64,000 bases of DNA from Larkinella humicola. Its GTDB lineage: Bacteria > Bacteroidota > Bacteroidia > Cytophagales > Spirosomataceae. The notes under the pieces are model-generated. The model was not told the DNA's origin, did no database searches, and worked only from the letters and a program-made list of their open reading frames with translations. Position numbers and translations under genes: made by a program. Location: the NCBI RefSeq assembly GCF_008727875.1, contig NZ_VTWS01000005.1:1-64000 (forward strand), in the 5' to 3' direction. Positions 9,210 to 18,128 of this stretch are shown here, one piece after another (position 1 is the stretch's first letter; every line of letters begins with the position of its first letter).

Positions 9210-10681
9210 TCACGGTTTGCGGGCAATCTGGGGTAAGTCGGGTTGTGGAGTGACTGCCGGAACCGGCACTTTGCGGAGCTTCACCCCTTTTCGGTAAAAA
9301 TAGCCAGCCCAGCAATCGTTAAACATGTCGCCGGACCGGTAGCTCAGGTCATCCAAAACCAACGACACCGGAAGAACGGGTAAAGACGGCAAAATTACCG
9401 TATCGGCCCTGGCGCTAGTCATAAGCTGATAGCGCGCCATCATCGCCCGGTGGTATTTCTGAGCCCGCCCATAGCGAAGATCTTCGTACGTGAGCCGAAC
9501 ATTGGCGTTCCGGTATCCCTGCCATCCAAGCACCACCGTAACGACCAGTATCACCGGCCACCGATGGCGCAACAGCAACGGCCATGAGCCGATGGTTCCC
9601 CGGAAAATTCGGACGAAAAACGTCAGCGTGTAAAACCACCCCACGACCCACACGAAATTGACGACATTCAGCAGACGAGCCACCGGCGGAACACCCACGG
9701 CCCAGAAATGCAGGAAGGTCAGAATAAACAGCAGACCCAGGTAGAAACCCAGCGCCAGCCACCCGTTAATGGCAAAATAAACCCGCGCCGGACTCCGGCT
9801 GTCGGTCAGCCGGTAGGCAATGGGTAAAAAAAGCAGCGACAACGGCAGAATAGCCGACTGGAAAAGCAGATTCCGGAAATAGACCCACCCGAATTTGGCG
9901 GCTTCCAGTGCCGAAAAAACCAAATCCTGGCTCGAGCTGTTGCCTCCCATCCGAATGGCATTGCCCGGCGCCTGCACCACCATATAACTACAGAAACCCG
10001 CCCAAACGAGCAGGATCAGCAGGGAAACCGGAAGCGTTCGGTGGTAGATCAGACGGAGCAAAGCCCAGAAGCCCAGGCACGACAGCATCACCACATCCAG
10101 GTTTCGCTGGAGCCGATAATGACCAGAATCAAAAGGGCTTCCAGCCACAGAAGCGGACTTTTCCACCCGGTTTGCTGCCGGTGGTGGGCGATGAAAACGC
10201 CGATCAGAAACAGCAGAAACACACAGGCGAGGGAATAGCCCGCCAAACCCGTATACCAGTAGAAAAATTCGGCGATGGAGCGCAGTTGCGTAATGTATAA
10301 AAAACAGACCCCCGACGCGATTGCAATTTGCTCGGAAGTGGCCAGAACGGACCGGCCCAGTTGGCGGATCAGCGCGAAAAAACCGCTCCAGAGTGCCAGC
10401 AGCAACAGCATAGGAAAAACCGTGTAGGCACCAAACCACCGCCAGATCAAGGGGCTCGTGTGGACGATGAAGTTGTGAAAATAGCGCCCCGTCCAGCCAT
10501 CGTAATACATCATTTGGGATTTCCATACCCCAAATCGCATCACGGTATACGCAAAACAGTAATCATCGACAATCGACGGATGGTTGTAAAAAGCCAGCCA
10601 GACCAGGGGAATGGAAACCAGCAGCAAGCACCCGGTCAAAAGCAGAAAAATGTATTTGTTTGGCGAAATAATTCTATTCAT
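9210..10681 (-). pseudogene. DUF6056-like paralog B, interrupted by a frameshift
   Basis: Two overlapping reading frames together make a full-length relative of the protein at 7497-8924. The 5' part (10681 to 10088) matches from MNRIISPNKY through LEALLILVIIGSSET and then stops after four codons. The 3' part continues in another frame from about NLDVVMLSCLG to the C-terminus at 9210, matching paralog A through GNAIRMGG and the C-terminal helices. One base lost or gained near 10100-10108 restores the frame. It is either a recent pseudogene or a sequencing/assembly error; no homopolymer is present at the site. The downstream 438-aa ORF has an artificial N-terminus and should not be called alone. 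Confidence 0.75.
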
Positions 10682-10732
10682 CGGTTTCAGAATGAGTTAC
10701 ATAAACCGAAGCCGGTGTTTTGTAACGTTTTG

Positions 10733-11641
10733 TTATTGGACAGAATAGCTTTTGTTTTTATCCATCCTCCGGTTTAAAGCCGGATACACCAGCACGGCCA
10801 GCAGAATAATCAGCGTACCAGCGTAAAAACCCGTCGTCATCCGCTCACGGTCGCCAAAAAACAACCAGGCAAGCATGATTCCGTAGACGGGTTCCAGATT
10901 AACGGTCAGATTTACCGCAAAGGCCGAAAACTTCCGCATGAGCCAGACCGAAGCCGAATAGGCGTAGACGGTGCAGACAAACGCGAGGATCGAAATCCAG
11001 AGCCAATCGGCCGGCTGCGGCCACAAGGCCGTCGGTTTTTCCGAACTAAACGCCAAATATAGCCCCAGAAACAGCAGGGAACTACCAAACGCGCCCGACA
11101 TTTCGTAAAAAGTGATGACCATCGGTGGATACCGCCGGGTAAACTGGCTGTTGACGATGGTGAAAATGGACGCCAGCATGGCCGAAAAAACCGCCATGAC
11201 CAGACCCGCAGCCCGGTCAATTTCGAAGCGAAAAATCAGGTATAAACCCGCCATCACAACCACACCCAGGATCACCTCCACGGCCCGCAGGCGTCGGCGA
11301 AAAAAAAGCGGTTCCAGCAAACTCGTCCACAAAGACCCGGTGGCCATGCCGGCCAGACAAACCGACACGTTGGCCGTTCGGGCGGCTTCGAAAAACAACG
11401 CCCAGTGCAGCGCAATCACCAGCCCCGTGGCCAGCAGTTTCAGGCGGTCGGGCCCGGAAACCGGCACCATTTTTTTCTGCACAAAGAGCAAAACCCCCAG
11501 TCCGATGGCCGCCAGCAGGGTGCGATACACCACCAAAGTCAGGGCCGACACCGAAATCAGAACGCCCAGAATGGCCGTAAAACCCCAGATCAGGACTAAA
11601 AAATGCAGGTGCAGGTAATCGGTGGTGGTGGGGCGATTCAT
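10733..11641 (-). CDS. EamA/DMT family inner-membrane transporter
   Basis: A 302-residue protein with ten predicted TM helices in two repeats of five, the layout of the drug/metabolite transporter EamA family. Features include the early HFLVLIWGFTAILG helix and a second repeat starting near residue 150. Members export amino acids, nucleosides or drugs; the substrate cannot be deduced. It starts 4 bp after the stop-side end of the LptF/G-like gene upstream, so the two are probably co-transcribed. Confidence 0.85.
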   Translation of the reverse strand: MNRPTTTDYLHLHFLVLIWGFTAILGVLISVSALTLVVYRTLLAAIGLGVLLFVQKKMVPVSGPDRLKLLATGLVIALHWALFFEAARTANVSVCLAGMATGSLWTSLLEPLFFRRRLRAVEVILGVVVMAGLYLIFRFEIDRAAGLVMAVFSAMLASIFTIVNSQFTRRYPPMVITFYEMSGAFGSSLLFLGLYLAFSSEKPTALWPQPADWLWISILAFVCTVYAYSASVWLMRKFSAFAVNLTVNLEPVYGIMLAWLFFGDRERMTTGFYAGTLIILLAVLVYPALNRRMDKNKSYSVQ

Positions 11642-11644
11642 ACG

Positions 11645-12721
11645 TTAGCGCGGAATCGTATGGTATAAAATCACCCCGATGGCCGCAAAAATGATGTTTG
11701 GCAACCAAACCGCCACGATCGGATTGAGATTGCCCGACTCGGCAATGCCTTTGGCCAGCATAAAAAACAGCAGGTAGACAAACGCCAGCACAAACCCCAG
11801 TGCCACCTGCCAGCCCACCCCCCGGCGGCTTTTCCGGGCCGACATAATCACCCCGATGGCCGCCAGAATGATGATGGCAAAGGGGCGCGTTTGCCGGGAA
11901 TATTTCTCCAGCAAATAGGTTTCCACCCCGTCGGCCCCCCGGCTGCTGAGCAAACTGATGTAGTTGTCGAGTTCGGGAAACGTAAACGTTTCGTACAGAC
12001 TGAAATCGCTGTCGAAATCCGATGGATACAGATTCAGGAGTGTATCGGCTTTGGTGCCATGCGTGAGCGTTTCCTGCAAGCCGTCGATTTTCCGAATGCT
12101 GTAATCATACACGGTCCATTTTTTCTTTTCCGGGCTCCATTCGATGCGGTCTCCCGCCATTTTTTGCAGAAGTTTGTTGCCCTGAACCTGTTCCAGCGTG
12201 AATTTATAGCCCGTATTGCTCTGGTTATTATAGCTTTCCAGGTAGGCATACACATTGGGAGCCACCTTGATGTGGATGTTCCGGCCCGAATAGGTGTAGG
12301 GGTCTTTGGTGTATTTCAGCTCGAAAGCGATCCGGGTCTGGTTGGCTTTCGGAACCACCCAGCCCACCAGAAAATAGGTCGCTATGCTCAGGATCAGGGC
12401 GCCGATGCCGTAGGGAACCAGCAGCCGGACAAAGCTCATGCCGCTGCTCAGCATGGCGATGATCTCCGATTTGGCCGCCAGCCGGGAGGTCATGAAAACC
12501 GTGGCAATGAAAACCATCAGCGGACTGATGTAGTTGGCCCAATACGGAATGAAGTTGAGGTAATAGTCGAAAAGAATTTTATCGCCGGGGGCCTTGTGCT
12601 TGTAAAAATCGTCCACTTTCTCGGTGTAATCGACCACACAGACCACCAGCACGATGACCATTACGACAAAGAAGTACGTCAGCAAAAACCGTTTTAAAAT
12701 ATACCAGTCGAGGAGTTTCAT
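11645..12721 (-). CDS. LptF/LptG-family permease (YjgP/YjgQ), LPS export
   Basis: A 358-residue protein beginning MKLLDWYILKRFLLTYFFV, the standard start of LptF/LptG family proteins. It has three N-terminal TM helices (about 15-35, 60-80, 100-120), a periplasmic beta-rich domain at about 130-265, and three C-terminal helices. LptF and LptG are the membrane partners of the LptB ATPase that extract lipopolysaccharide from the inner membrane. Which of the two it represents is uncertain; Bacteroidota often encode them at separate loci. The next upstream gene is mntR, only about 30 bp away. Confidence 0.88.
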   Translation of the reverse strand: MKLLDWYILKRFLLTYFFVVMVIVLVVCVVDYTEKVDDFYKHKAPGDKILFDYYLNFIPYWANYISPLMVFIATVFMTSRLAAKSEIIAMLSSGMSFVRLLVPYGIGALILSIATYFLVGWVVPKANQTRIAFELKYTKDPYTYSGRNIHIKVAPNVYAYLESYNNQSNTGYKFTLEQVQGNKLLQKMAGDRIEWSPEKKKWTVYDYSIRKIDGLQETLTHGTKADTLLNLYPSDFDSDFSLYETFTFPELDNYISLLSSRGADGVETYLLEKYSRQTRPFAIIILAAIGVIMSARKSRRGVGWQVALGFVLAFVYLLFFMLAKGIAESGNLNPIVAVWLPNIIFAAIGVILYHTIPR

Positions 12722-12752
12722 GCAAGTGGGTTAGAGTCAGCCAGACAGTTGC

Positions 12753-13406
12753 CTAATTGACTAATAGATTCCGGGCTACTTCATTACTGACAAACAACGT
12801 TTTTTCGTGGTTAATCTGTACAGAAACGGATTTATCAAACGCGTTGACATCCTGCACCAGCACCCGGCAGCCCAGATTCAACCCGGTTTTATCGAGGTGT
12901 TGCAAAAATTCCGGCGAATGTTCGAGCACACCCATGACCTGAACTTCTTCCCCAATGGTCACCTCCGATAATTTGGTGTATTCCACGGTCGGCATCTGCC
13001 CCGCCGGGCTGGGAATCGGGTCGCCGTGGGGGTCGAATTGCGGGTAGCCCAGAAAGGCATCCAGTTTCTGCACCAGGTCTTCCGAGCGAATGTGTTCCAG
13101 TTCTTCGGCCATTTCATGCACCTCGTCCCAGCCAAAGCCGAGTTTTTCGGCCAGAAACACTTCCCAGATCCGGTGCCGCCGAATCACTTTCAACGCCAGC
13201 CGTTCGCCTTCTTCGGTGAGCCGTACGCCCTGGTATTTTCGGTAATGGATGAGTTGTTTCTCCGCCAGTTTTCGCAGCATGTCCGATACCGAAGCGGCCT
13301 TTGTCGCCGTCATTTCGGCCAGCGAATTGGTCGTAACCTCCCCTTCCTGCCGGGCAGCCAAGTAATAAATGGTCTTTAAATAATTTTCTTCCGTGAATGA
13401 ATGCAT
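12753..13406 (-). CDS. mntR: DtxR/MntR-family metal-dependent transcriptional repressor
   Basis: From the ATG at 13406 (MHSFTEENYLK) the protein has 217 residues: an N-terminal winged helix (about 1-65, including LAEMTATKAASVSDMLRKL as recognition region), a dimerisation and metal-binding domain (H-rich EVHEMAEELEHIRSEDL, about 90-115), and a C-terminal FeoA/SH3-like domain (about 145-217). The family represses Mn or Fe uptake when metal-loaded. The divergent neighbour is an Nramp Mn/Fe transporter, and a palindrome of the expected type lies in the shared promoter region. The open frame extends to 13436 but lacks conserved sequence there. Confidence 0.9.
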   Translation of the reverse strand: MHSFTEENYLKTIYYLAARQEGEVTTNSLAEMTATKAASVSDMLRKLAEKQLIHYRKYQGVRLTEEGERLALKVIRRHRIWEVFLAEKLGFGWDEVHEMAEELEHIRSEDLVQKLDAFLGYPQFDPHGDPIPSPAGQMPTVEYTKLSEVTIGEEVQVMGVLEHSPEFLQHLDKTGLNLGCRVLVQDVNAFDKSVSVQINHEKTLFVSNEVARNLLVN

Positions 13407-13534
13407 AGGCGCAGGACGGATTTGCCATCCACCCAATCTCTCCAGAATCGACTAAAACCGGAAAACGACCGATGGGATCACTACCTGATATTTTCCGTCT
13501 ACAAATTTAGATTTTTATTACCGTTCAAAAAATT

Positions 13535-13550
13535 TTTAGACTCGTCTAAA
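13535..13550. promoter_or_regulatory. MntR-type operator palindrome in the mntR-mntH gap
   Basis: TTTAGACTCGTCTAAA is a perfect 7+2+7 palindrome embedded in A/T runs. DtxR/MntR boxes have this kind of arrangement, and the site lies between a divergent DtxR-family repressor and an Nramp transporter. Its right edge is about 22 bp upstream of a TATATTTG -7 box, so it covers the -33 region of the mntH promoter, consistent with repression by steric blocking. Confidence 0.7.
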
Positions 13551-13571
13551 TTTTTATTTAGAAACATTTGA

Positions 13572-13579
13572 TATATTTG
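13572..13579 (+). promoter_or_regulatory. Bacteroidota -7 element for mntH
   Basis: TATATTTG matches the TAnnTTTG -7 consensus of Bacteroidota primary-sigma promoters. The -33 region falls on the MntR palindrome and shows a T-rich stretch but no clear TTTG. Transcription would start near 13586, giving a leader of about 35 nt before the mntH ATG. Confidence 0.55.
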
Positions 13580-13620
13580 TTGCGTTAAATGAGAGACCAT
13601 GTAAGTAGCAGTCTAACGCT

Positions 13621-14961
13621 ATGGTAACGAACGAATCTACCTCACCAATGGCACAGGGATGGAAGTCCGAAAATAGAACAAAATCACTGCCTGAAGTTCA
13701 CGCCAGCATACCGGTTTCGGAAACGGGTTCTTTTTACAAACGATTACTGGCCTTTTCGGGGCCGGGTTTGATGGTGGCCGTCGGCTACATGGACCCCGGG
13801 AACTGGGCCACCGACATCGCCGGGGGATCCCGTTTCGGCTACACCCTGCTGTCGGTCATCCTGATTTCCAACCTTTTCGCGATGCTGCTGCAACACCTGT
13901 CGCTGAAACTGGGCATTGCAACGGGCCGCGACCTGGCTCAGGCCTGCCGCGATCACTACAGTCGGCCGGTGTCGGCAGTTCTCTGGTTTTTGTGCGAAAT
14001 AGCCATTGCCGCCTGCGATCTGGCGGAAGTGATCGGATCGGCCATTGCCCTGAACCTGTTGTTCGGAATCCCGCTGTCGGTGGGCGTTTGCATTACGGCG
14101 CTGGATGTTTTGCTGCTGCTTTATCTGCAACATAAGGGCTTTCGCTGGCTCGAAAGCATCGTCGGAGCCCTGATTTTTGTCATTCTGCTGTGTTTTGCCT
14201 ACGAAATTTTGCTGGCCCGGCCCGAAATAGCCGCCGTATTGGGGGGGCTGATTCCGCAGAAAGAAGTCATCACCAATCCGGACATGCTGTACATTGCCAT
14301 CGGGATTCTGGGGGCCACCGTGATGCCCCACAACTTATACCTGCATTCGAGCATCGTTCAAACCCGCGATTTTGCCCACACCGACAGTGGTCGCCGGAAT
14401 GCCATCAAGTTTGCCACCATCGATTCCACCCTCTCGCTATTCCTGGCTTTTTTTATCAACGCGGCCATTCTGATTCTGTCGGCAGCGGCTTTTCACACTT
14501 CCGGAAACCACCAGGTCGCCGACATTACCGACGCTCACCGCCTGCTCGATCCGCTTTTAGGGGCCACGCTCGCGAGCGTTGTCTTTGCTGTTGCGCTGCT
14601 GGCATCGGGGCAAAACTCGACCCTAACCGGCACGCTGGCGGGTCAGATTGTGATGGAAGGGTTTCTGAACATCCGGCTTAAACCGTGGCTTCGCCGACTC
14701 ATCACCCGCCTGATTGCCATTGTACCGGCTCTGATTGTCACCATCCTGTATGGCGAACGCGGCACCTCGGAGTTGCTGGTTTTCAGCCAGGTAATTCTGT
14801 CGGTCCAACTCAGTTTTGCCGTCGTACCGCTGGTTCTGTTCACCAGCGACAAACTCAAAATGGGGGCGTTCGTCAACCCCCGCTGGCTGACGATTCTCAG
14901 CTGGGCGGTTGCCGGCCTGATTATTGTTTTGAATGTTGTCTTGCTGGTTGGTACTCTTTAA
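13621..14961 (+). CDS. mntH: Nramp family divalent metal transporter (Mn2+/Fe2+)
   Basis: A 446-residue protein with eleven TM helices. Signature elements are [19 protein letters not shown] in TM1 (DPGN metal-binding motif, about residues 58-61) and [15 protein letters not shown] in TM6 (MPH motif, about 236-238). It imports Mn2+ and related metals with protons across the inner membrane. The N-terminal 35 residues are soluble and variable. It is divergent from the MntR-like regulator with a shared operator region. Confidence 0.93.
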   Translation: MVTNESTSPMAQGWKSENRTKSLPEVHASIPVSETGSFYKRLLAFSGPGLMVAVGYMDPGNWATDIAGGSRFGYTLLSVILISNLFAMLLQHLSLKLGIATGRDLAQACRDHYSRPVSAVLWFLCEIAIAACDLAEVIGSAIALNLLFGIPLSVGVCITALDVLLLLYLQHKGFRWLESIVGALIFVILLCFAYEILLARPEIAAVLGGLIPQKEVITNPDMLYIAIGILGATVMPHNLYLHSSIVQTRDFAHTDSGRRNAIKFATIDSTLSLFLAFFINAAILILSAAAFHTSGNHQVADITDAHRLLDPLLGATLASVVFAVALLASGQNSTLTGTLAGQIVMEGFLNIRLKPWLRRLITRLIAIVPALIVTILYGERGTSELLVFSQVILSVQLSFAVVPLVLFTSDKLKMGAFVNPRWLTILSWAVAGLIIVLNVVLLVGTL

Positions 14962-15038
14962 TGGAGAAAACCGGGATTTAACGTTATCTTTACCCGGATT
15001 TCACCAGCCGGACTCGTTTAGCCCGGCGTTTATTCTCT

Positions 15039-16982
15039 ATGGACGATAAAAGGCACCTGGATAAGGTATCGGCAGCGGGTCTGCTGGTTGCACTGGGTAT
15101 CATCTACGGCGATATTGGCACCTCGCCCCTCTACGTGCTCCGTGCTGTTGTTGGCACCGATCAACCCATTCAGGAAGATATTGTCAGGGGAGCTCTTTCC
15201 TGCATTTTCTGGACCATCACCCTACAGACCACCATCAAGTACGTTATTTTAGTGCTGCGGGCCGATAACCGGGGTGAAGGAGGAACGTTTGCGCTCTATG
15301 CGCTTGTCCGCCGGCATGCCCGCTGGCTGACCATCCCGGCGATTATCGGTGGCAGTGCCCTGTTAGCCGATAGCATCATCACCCCGCCCATCTCGGTATC
15401 CTCCGCCATCGAGGGGCTTCGCATCCTGTACCCCGACATTCCGACCGTACCGATCGTTCTCGGAATTCTGGCGTTTCTGTTCCTGATTCAGACGTTTGGT
15501 ACCAGCGTTGTCGGCACGGCTTTCGGGCCGATCATGTTGCTGTGGTTTACGATGCTCGGCACCCTGGGTGTACTGGCCATCGCCGACGATTTATCCATTC
15601 TGCAGTCGGTCAATCCCTATTACGTCTATCACTTTTTGACCGATTATCCCGGTGCTTTCTGGTTATTGGGTGCGGTTTTTCTATCAACAACCGGGGCCGA
15701 AGCGCTCTACGCCGACATGGGCCACACGGGTCGGGGAAACATTCGGATCAGTTGGGCTTTTGTGAAAACCTGTCTCCTGCTCAACTATTTCGGGCAAGGC
15801 GCCTTTGTGGAAAGTCTGGCCGGTCAGCCCCTCGGCGAGCGGAATCCGTTTTACGGTTTGATGCCCGAATGGTTTCTTTTTGCCGGTATTGTCATTGCCA
15901 CCATGGCCACTGTCATTGCAAGCCAGGCCATGATTACCGGCGCGTTTACCCTCATCAGTGAAGCCATCCGGCTGAATTTCTGGCCGAAGGTCCGGCTCCG
16001 TTACCCGACCAATAAAAAAGGACAATTGTACGTTCCCAGCATCAACTGGCTGCTTTTCGCGGGTTGTGTGGGCGTTGTTCTCTATTTCCAGGAATCGTCC
16101 CGCATGGAGGCTGCCTACGGTCTGGCCATCACGCTCACCATGCTGATGACGACCATTCTGTTCAGCTATTACATGTACTCCCACAAGTACAACGCGTGGT
16201 TTGTCATGCTCTTTCTGGTGTTCTACCTGCTCGTGGAGACCAGTTTTCTGATTGCCAACCTGGCCAAATTCACCCACGGCGGGTGGGTGTCGGTGTTGAT
16301 TGCGGGCGTGATGGCCGGTATTATGATCATCTGGCTGAACGCGAACAAAATCAAACTACGCCTGACGGAATACGTTAAAATCGACCAGTACATTCAACCG
16401 TTCAAGGAACTCAGCCGCGACATCAGCATTCCGAAATACGCAACGCACCTGGTTTTTATGAGCAACGCAGCCCGGGCCGCCGAAATCGAGTCCAAGGTCA
16501 TTTACTCCATTTTTCAGAAACGCCCCAAACGCGCGGATATTTACTGGTTTATTCACGTCGATACCACCGATGATCCGTATACGATGGAATACAAGGTGAA
16601 CACCATCGCCCCCGATGATGTTTACAAGGTTACATTCCGGCTGGGTTTCCGAATCGAGCAGCGGATCAACCTCTTTTTCCGGCGGGTTATCGAAGACATG
16701 GTGAAAAACAAGGAAGTGGACATCACCAGCCGCTACGAATCCCTCAGCCGTCAGAATGTAATCGGTGATTTCCGGTTTGTGGTACTGGAAAAATTTCTTT
16801 CCTTTGAAAATGATCTGCCATTGCGCGAACGGATTGTGATGGATGTCTATTTCTTTGTCAAAAACTTCACCACCCCCGAAGACCGCTGGTTCGGACTCGA
16901 CAGCAGTGCCGTGAAAATCGAAAAAGTGCCGCTGGTGATCCGTCCGGTCGAGAATGTCAAACTGAAACGAATCGATACCTAA
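15039..16982 (+). CDS. kup: Kup/HAK/KT potassium uptake protein
   Basis: A 647-residue protein with twelve TM helices in the first about 440 residues and a cytoplasmic C-terminal domain. The hallmark GIIYGDIGTSPLYVLRA is at about residues 20-36; RADNRGEGGTFALYAL and GGSALLADSIITPPISVSSA follow. Kup proteins are proton-coupled K+ importers of the inner membrane. A TATCTTTA sequence at 14985-14992 is a weak candidate -7 element. The epimerase gene follows after 12 bp and may be co-transcribed. Confidence 0.93.
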   Translation: MDDKRHLDKVSAAGLLVALGIIYGDIGTSPLYVLRAVVGTDQPIQEDIVRGALSCIFWTITLQTTIKYVILVLRADNRGEGGTFALYALVRRHARWLTIPAIIGGSALLADSIITPPISVSSAIEGLRILYPDIPTVPIVLGILAFLFLIQTFGTSVVGTAFGPIMLLWFTMLGTLGVLAIADDLSILQSVNPYYVYHFLTDYPGAFWLLGAVFLSTTGAEALYADMGHTGRGNIRISWAFVKTCLLLNYFGQGAFVESLAGQPLGERNPFYGLMPEWFLFAGIVIATMATVIASQAMITGAFTLISEAIRLNFWPKVRLRYPTNKKGQLYVPSINWLLFAGCVGVVLYFQESSRMEAAYGLAITLTMLMTTILFSYYMYSHKYNAWFVMLFLVFYLLVETSFLIANLAKFTHGGWVSVLIAGVMAGIMIIWLNANKIKLRLTEYVKIDQYIQPFKELSRDISIPKYATHLVFMSNAARAAEIESKVIYSIFQKRPKRADIYWFIHVDTTDDPYTMEYKVNTIAPDDVYKVTFRLGFRIEQRINLFFRRVIEDMVKNKEVDITSRYESLSRQNVIGDFRFVVLEKFLSFENDLPLRERIVMDVYFFVKNFTTPEDRWFGLDSSAVKIEKVPLVIRPVENVKLKRIDT

Positions 16983-16994
16983 TTTCTCCCATAA

Positions 16995-18056
16995 ATGAAA
17001 ATACTGATCACTGGCGGAGCCGGTTTTGTTGGCTCTTCACTGGCTTTGTCTCTCAAAACCGACTACCCACAGTACGAAATTTTTGTTCTTGACAACCTCA
17101 AACGGAAAGGCTCCGAACTGAACGTAGCCCGCTTGACCAAGGCCGGTATTCACTTTGTTCACGGCGACATCCGGAACAAGGAAGATTTTGATCCCATTCC
17201 GCCCGTAGACACGCTGATCGAGGCATCTGCCGAGCCGTCGGTGCTGGCCGGTTTGACCGGAACACCCGACTACCTCATCAACACCAACCTGTTTGGTACG
17301 GTGAACTGCCTCAACTTTGCGCTGAAATCCAAAGCCAACGTCATTTTCCTTTCCACCAGCCGGGTGTATCCCATCAAAACCATCGAAACCCTGAATTTCG
17401 ATGAACACGACACCCGGTTTGTGCTGTCCGACGAACAACCGGTGCCGGGCGTTTCGTCCAAAGGCATTGCCGAAAACTTTCCGCTCGACGGCGCCCGCTC
17501 GCTTTACGGCACAACGAAACTGGCTTCGGAACTGATTATTCAGGAGTATCAGGAGTTTTTCGGCCTGAAAACCGTCATCAACCGCTGCGGGGTCATCACC
17601 GGTCCGTGGCAGATGGGCAAGGTCGACCAGGGCGTGATGGTTCTCTGGATTGCCAAACACTACTTTGAGCAAAAACTGGCGTATATTGGTTACGGCGGCA
17701 CCGGAAAACAAACCCGCGACATGCTCCACATCGCCGACCTGTACCGACTGATCGACTGGGAGTTACACAACATCGACCAGGTCAACGGCGAGATTCTGAA
17801 TGCCGGGGGGGGCAACGAAAGCAGTGCGTCCCTGCAGGAACTGACCAAAATCTGTCAGGAAGTCACCGGCAAAACCATCCCCATCAGCAGTGTAGCCGAA
17901 AACCGGGCTGCCGACATCCGGTTGTATATCACCGACAACACGAAAGTGACGAAACTGACCGGCTGGAAACCCGAGTTGGGCATCAAAGAAATTGTCACCG
18001 ACATCACGAAGTGGCTCGATGAAAACCGGGAAGCCCTCGAACCGATTTTGAAATAA
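16995..18056 (+). CDS. NAD-dependent sugar-nucleotide epimerase/dehydratase
   Basis: A 353-residue extended SDR. The NAD-binding GGAGFVG is at residues 7-13, the catalytic YGTTK (YxxxK) near 169, and the LDNLKRKGSELNVARL region resembles CDP-paratose/CDP-tyvelose 2-epimerases and GDP-mannose-type enzymes. It likely makes an unusual nucleotide sugar for surface glycans, consistent with the glycosyltransferase cluster several kb away. The exact substrate is not determinable. A strong hairpin follows the stop codon. Confidence 0.85.
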   Translation: MKILITGGAGFVGSSLALSLKTDYPQYEIFVLDNLKRKGSELNVARLTKAGIHFVHGDIRNKEDFDPIPPVDTLIEASAEPSVLAGLTGTPDYLINTNLFGTVNCLNFALKSKANVIFLSTSRVYPIKTIETLNFDEHDTRFVLSDEQPVPGVSSKGIAENFPLDGARSLYGTTKLASELIIQEYQEFFGLKTVINRCGVITGPWQMGKVDQGVMVLWIAKHYFEQKLAYIGYGGTGKQTRDMLHIADLYRLIDWELHNIDQVNGEILNAGGGNESSASLQELTKICQEVTGKTIPISSVAENRAADIRLYITDNTKVTKLTGWKPELGIKEIVTDITKWLDENREALEPILK

Positions 18057-18072
18057 GCAGAATGCTCTTTAT

Positions 18073-18107
18073 ATGCAAAAAGCCACCCGAAAGGTGGCTT
18101 TTTGCAT
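18073..18107. terminator. Bidirectional intrinsic terminator
   Basis: A perfect 15-bp stem (ATGCAAAAAGCCACC / GGTGGCTTTTTGCAT) with a CGAAA loop lies between convergent genes, the epimerase on plus and the RNase E/G gene on minus. The stem base contains an A-run on one side and a T-run on the other, so it can terminate both transcripts. Confidence 0.9.
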
Positions 18108-18128
18108 GAATTGAAGATGACACCGAAA

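Noticed and set aside
9210-10526. Separate 438-aa gene
   Set aside because: Its N-terminal 130 residues are the wrong frame of the DUF6056-like paralog; it is the 3' part of a frameshifted gene, not an independent gene.
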